From a virus, in the IMG/VR virus record IMGVR_UViG_3300010938_000042, positions 1-59,878 of that record: DNA of 59,878 nucleotides. One strand, given 5' to 3'. Made by a program: the position numbers and the translations under genes. The notes below the pieces were generated by a model. It saw nothing but the letters and a program-made list of their open reading frames with translations. It was not told the DNA's origin and ran no database searches. This document shows, piece by piece, positions 58,789 through 59,878 of the stretch (its first letter is position 1; each line of letters opens with the position of its first letter).

Positions 58789-59022
58789 TTAACTGCCAAC
58801 GCTCTTGGTATTATTGTTTTCATCAAACACTTTATCAAATTGAATTTTCATAAACTTGATAGTTTCTACGATTTTAGTCCTTAATTCTTTTCCATCGCCT
58901 TTCCCAAATGAGTAATCGCCCATATCGTATCCTAAATCGTAATCAATTTCTTCCCAAGTTTTATTGAAATCTACTCTACGCATTAGAGCAAATACTACTT
59001 CTTTGTCGTTGTTGTATTCCAT
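58789..59022 (-). CDS. First-cassette protein, unknown function
   Basis: A 77-residue acidic protein (MEYNNDKEVVFALMRRVDFNKTWEEIDYDLGYDMGDYSFGKGDGKELRTKIVETIKFMKIQFDKVFDENNNTKSVGS). Helix-strand-helix look, no recognisable domain. Sole gene of the cassette next to the recombinase, framed by 22-bp inverted ends (58773-58794 and 59059-59081, core TAAAATTTAAC). Transcribed towards the recombinase, so not served by a promoter in the attI region. Confidence 0.6.
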   Translation of the reverse strand: MEYNNDKEVVFALMRRVDFNKTWEEIDYDLGYDMGDYSFGKGDGKELRTKIVETIKFMKIQFDKVFDENNNTKSVGS

Positions 59023-59076
59023 TTTATTTATTTTTAGTTAATAATTCCTTCGCTCAAAAAGTTAAATTTTACTTCT

Positions 59077-59206
59077 GCTAACAAGGGGTTGCTGCAATGG
59101 CTTGTTCTGTTCTTCGTTTGACATTTGTAGTTTATTTTAAGTTTATATTTTCAAATTAAGTTCATCGGTTAAGGTCGCCACTGACAGCAACCCCCGAACC
59201 GTTATA
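59077..59206. other. attC-like site K
   Basis: Plus-strand boxes TGCTAAC (59076-59082) and GTTATA (59201-59206). Arms GGGGTTGCTG (plus CAATGGC) and CAGCAACCCC pair over at least 10 bp. Left spacer AA, right spacer CGAACC, as in the other sites. It ends the first cassette and starts the one cut by the window ends. Confidence 0.7.
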
Positions 59207-59306
59207 GGAAAGCTGCTACATTCGTGTTCCATTTGACAGTTCCGTTTCAACTTTTAATCGAAAGAATTCCTCGCAGCTCTGCTGCGGGGTGGCTGTTGGT
59301 GTTTAG

Positions 59307-59314
59307 TATCTTTG
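59307..59314 (+). promoter_or_regulatory. Promoter -7 box of tnpA
   Basis: TATCTTTG, 4 bases before the GTG at 59319. Same leaderless arrangement as tnpB. Confidence 0.5.
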
Positions 59315-59318
59315 TGTT

Positions 59319-59768
59319 GTGAGTGAGCATATTTATAAGAGGCATAATAAAAGCCTATTGTTGTATCATTTGGTTTGTCCGATAAAATATCGGAGAAGTG
59401 TTTTGACCGAGGAAGTAGAAAAGAGTTTGGTTGAGGTGTGTACGGGAATAGAGAAAAGATTTGAGATACATTTTATTGAAATTGGTGCAGATGAAAACCA
59501 TGTTCATTTTTTGATGCAAAGTGTCCCAATGATGTCTCCCAAACAGATTACGCAAACGGTAAAAAGTATCACCGCGAAAGAACTGTTCAGGCTTCATCCA
59601 GAGGTAAAACAACAGCTTTGGGGCGGCCAATTTTGGAGTGATGGGTATTATATTAATACGGTTGGCCAGTATGCCAATGAAGAAGTGATTCAGCGATATA
59701 TCCATGAACAAGGAATCGATAAGAGTGCGTACAAAAAAATTCATAAGAATCAATTGCGCCTATTTTAG
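59319..59768 (+). CDS. tnpA: IS200/IS605-family transposase TnpA (Y1 HUH)
   Basis: A 149-residue Y1 transposase, the usual length. It has LLYHLVCPIKYRRSVL at the start and the HUH pair in ADENHVHFLMQ (His-Val-His, about 66-70). The catalytic Tyr is in NTVGQYANEEVIQRYI near the C-terminus. It cuts and joins single-stranded DNA at the hairpin ends. GTG start at 59319 (SEHIYKRHNK). Probably active, as all motifs are intact. It could also mobilise the solo copy at 12952 in trans. Confidence 0.9.
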   Translation: MSEHIYKRHNKSLLLYHLVCPIKYRRSVLTEEVEKSLVEVCTGIEKRFEIHFIEIGADENHVHFLMQSVPMMSPKQITQTVKSITAKELFRLHPEVKQQLWGGQFWSDGYYINTVGQYANEEVIQRYIHEQGIDKSAYKKIHKNQLRLF

Positions 59769-59878
59769 TATTGTGTATTTGTATTGATACCTCGCAGCTC
59801 TGCTGCGGGGTCATTCATTTTTCCCTCCCCTTTTAAGAAAGAGAAAATGTAAGCGATAACATCAACCGTCCAACCATC
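59765..59878 (-). CDS. C-terminal part of a second C5-cytosine methyltransferase (partial)
   Basis: Continues off the right end. The visible residues are DGWTVDVIAYIFSFLKGEGK, homologous to the C-terminus of the enzyme at 1435-2661 (NGWTVDVIAHFFVFLKGEEK). Then the frame enters the right end of the IS200-like element (MNDPAAELRGINTNTQY) and stops at 59765, so the original tail was replaced by the insertion. The N-terminus should lie beyond the left edge, if the genome is circular. Confidence 0.8.
   Translation of the reverse strand, partial: DGWTVDVIAYIFSFLKGEGKMNDPAAELRGINTNTQY

Larger units (their letters stand above)
59252..59819 (+). mobile_element. IS200-like element (TnpA), about 0.57 kb
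   Basis: Both ends carry the hairpin CCTCGCAGC-TCT-GCTGCGGGG (59269-59289 and 59790-59810). The left flank TTTTAATCGAAAGAATTC is shared with the solo remnant at 12952. The right tail is TCATTCATT. One tnpA gene is inside. The insertion lies at the 3' end of a C5-methyltransferase gene, so that gene now ends inside the element. No target duplication, as expected for IS200/IS605 elements. Confidence 0.82.

Noticed and set aside
1-59878. tRNA genes
   Set aside because: Scanned by eye for cloverleaf-like segments; none found convincing, but a dedicated search would be needed to exclude them.

Overview
The window looks like most of a circular genome of a tailed phage of Bacteroidota. The base composition is AT-rich. 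Promoters follow the Bacteroidota pattern (TAnnTTTG at -7), often only a few bases from the ATG. The genes form a tailed-phage set: TerL, portal, scaffold, major capsid protein, a long virion/tail block, M15 endolysin, BT4734-like primase-helicase, SSB, exonuclease, and NinB-, NinG- and RuvC-like proteins. A short-tailed, distantly crAss-like virus is the best fit. That placement comes from gene order and family resemblance, not from a search.

Layout. (1) 1-9.6 kb and 58.7-59.9 kb: an integron-like cassette array. Small genes and solitary DNA methyltransferases, all on the minus strand, are separated by 80-190 bp imperfect palindromes that read TAAC-A...CC-GTTA on the plus strand (attC-like sites A-I and K, plus a doubtful J). 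Most cassettes also have their own matched terminal inverted repeats. A block of ordinary phage-type small genes (5.8-8.1 kb) sits inside the array. A tyrosine recombinase (57849-58718) abuts the first cassette across a 54-bp attI-like stretch. (2) 9.6-12.7 kb: lysis genes (holin-like proteins, M15 peptidase) and a RuvC/NinB-like recombination pair. (3) 12.7-22.2 kb: tail fibre or adhesin genes. (4) 22.3-37.1 kb: ejection, adaptor and tail proteins. (5) 37.2-38.0 kb: a two-gene plus-strand island starting with a CHAP/NlpC-like lipoprotein. (6) 38.0-44.8 kb: portal, head proteins and scaffold. (7) 44.9-46.5 kb: an XRE regulator and a TnpB element. (8) 46.5-48.7 kb: terminase. (9) 49.1-53.7 kb: HNH endonuclease, a regulator-like gene and replication genes. 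(10) 53.7-57.8 kb: early recombination and DNA metabolism genes, with a small membrane-protein island.

The two ends of the window appear to belong together. A truncated C5-methyltransferase gene runs off the right end. The cassette boundary at 59201-59216 matches, inverted, the boundary at 25-40. The simplest reading is one cassette, with about 1 kb of methyltransferase missing between the ends of a circular molecule.

Most striking: a phage carrying a putative complete integron-like platform (recombinase, attI-like site, about ten attC-like sites) loaded with methyltransferases, with every cassette gene antisense to the apparent attC orientation. In addition, small CTAAAG-loop hairpins matching the two ends of the TnpB element are scattered through the genome, and there is a solo remnant of the IS200-like TnpA element. 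Both suggest non-autonomous mini-elements.
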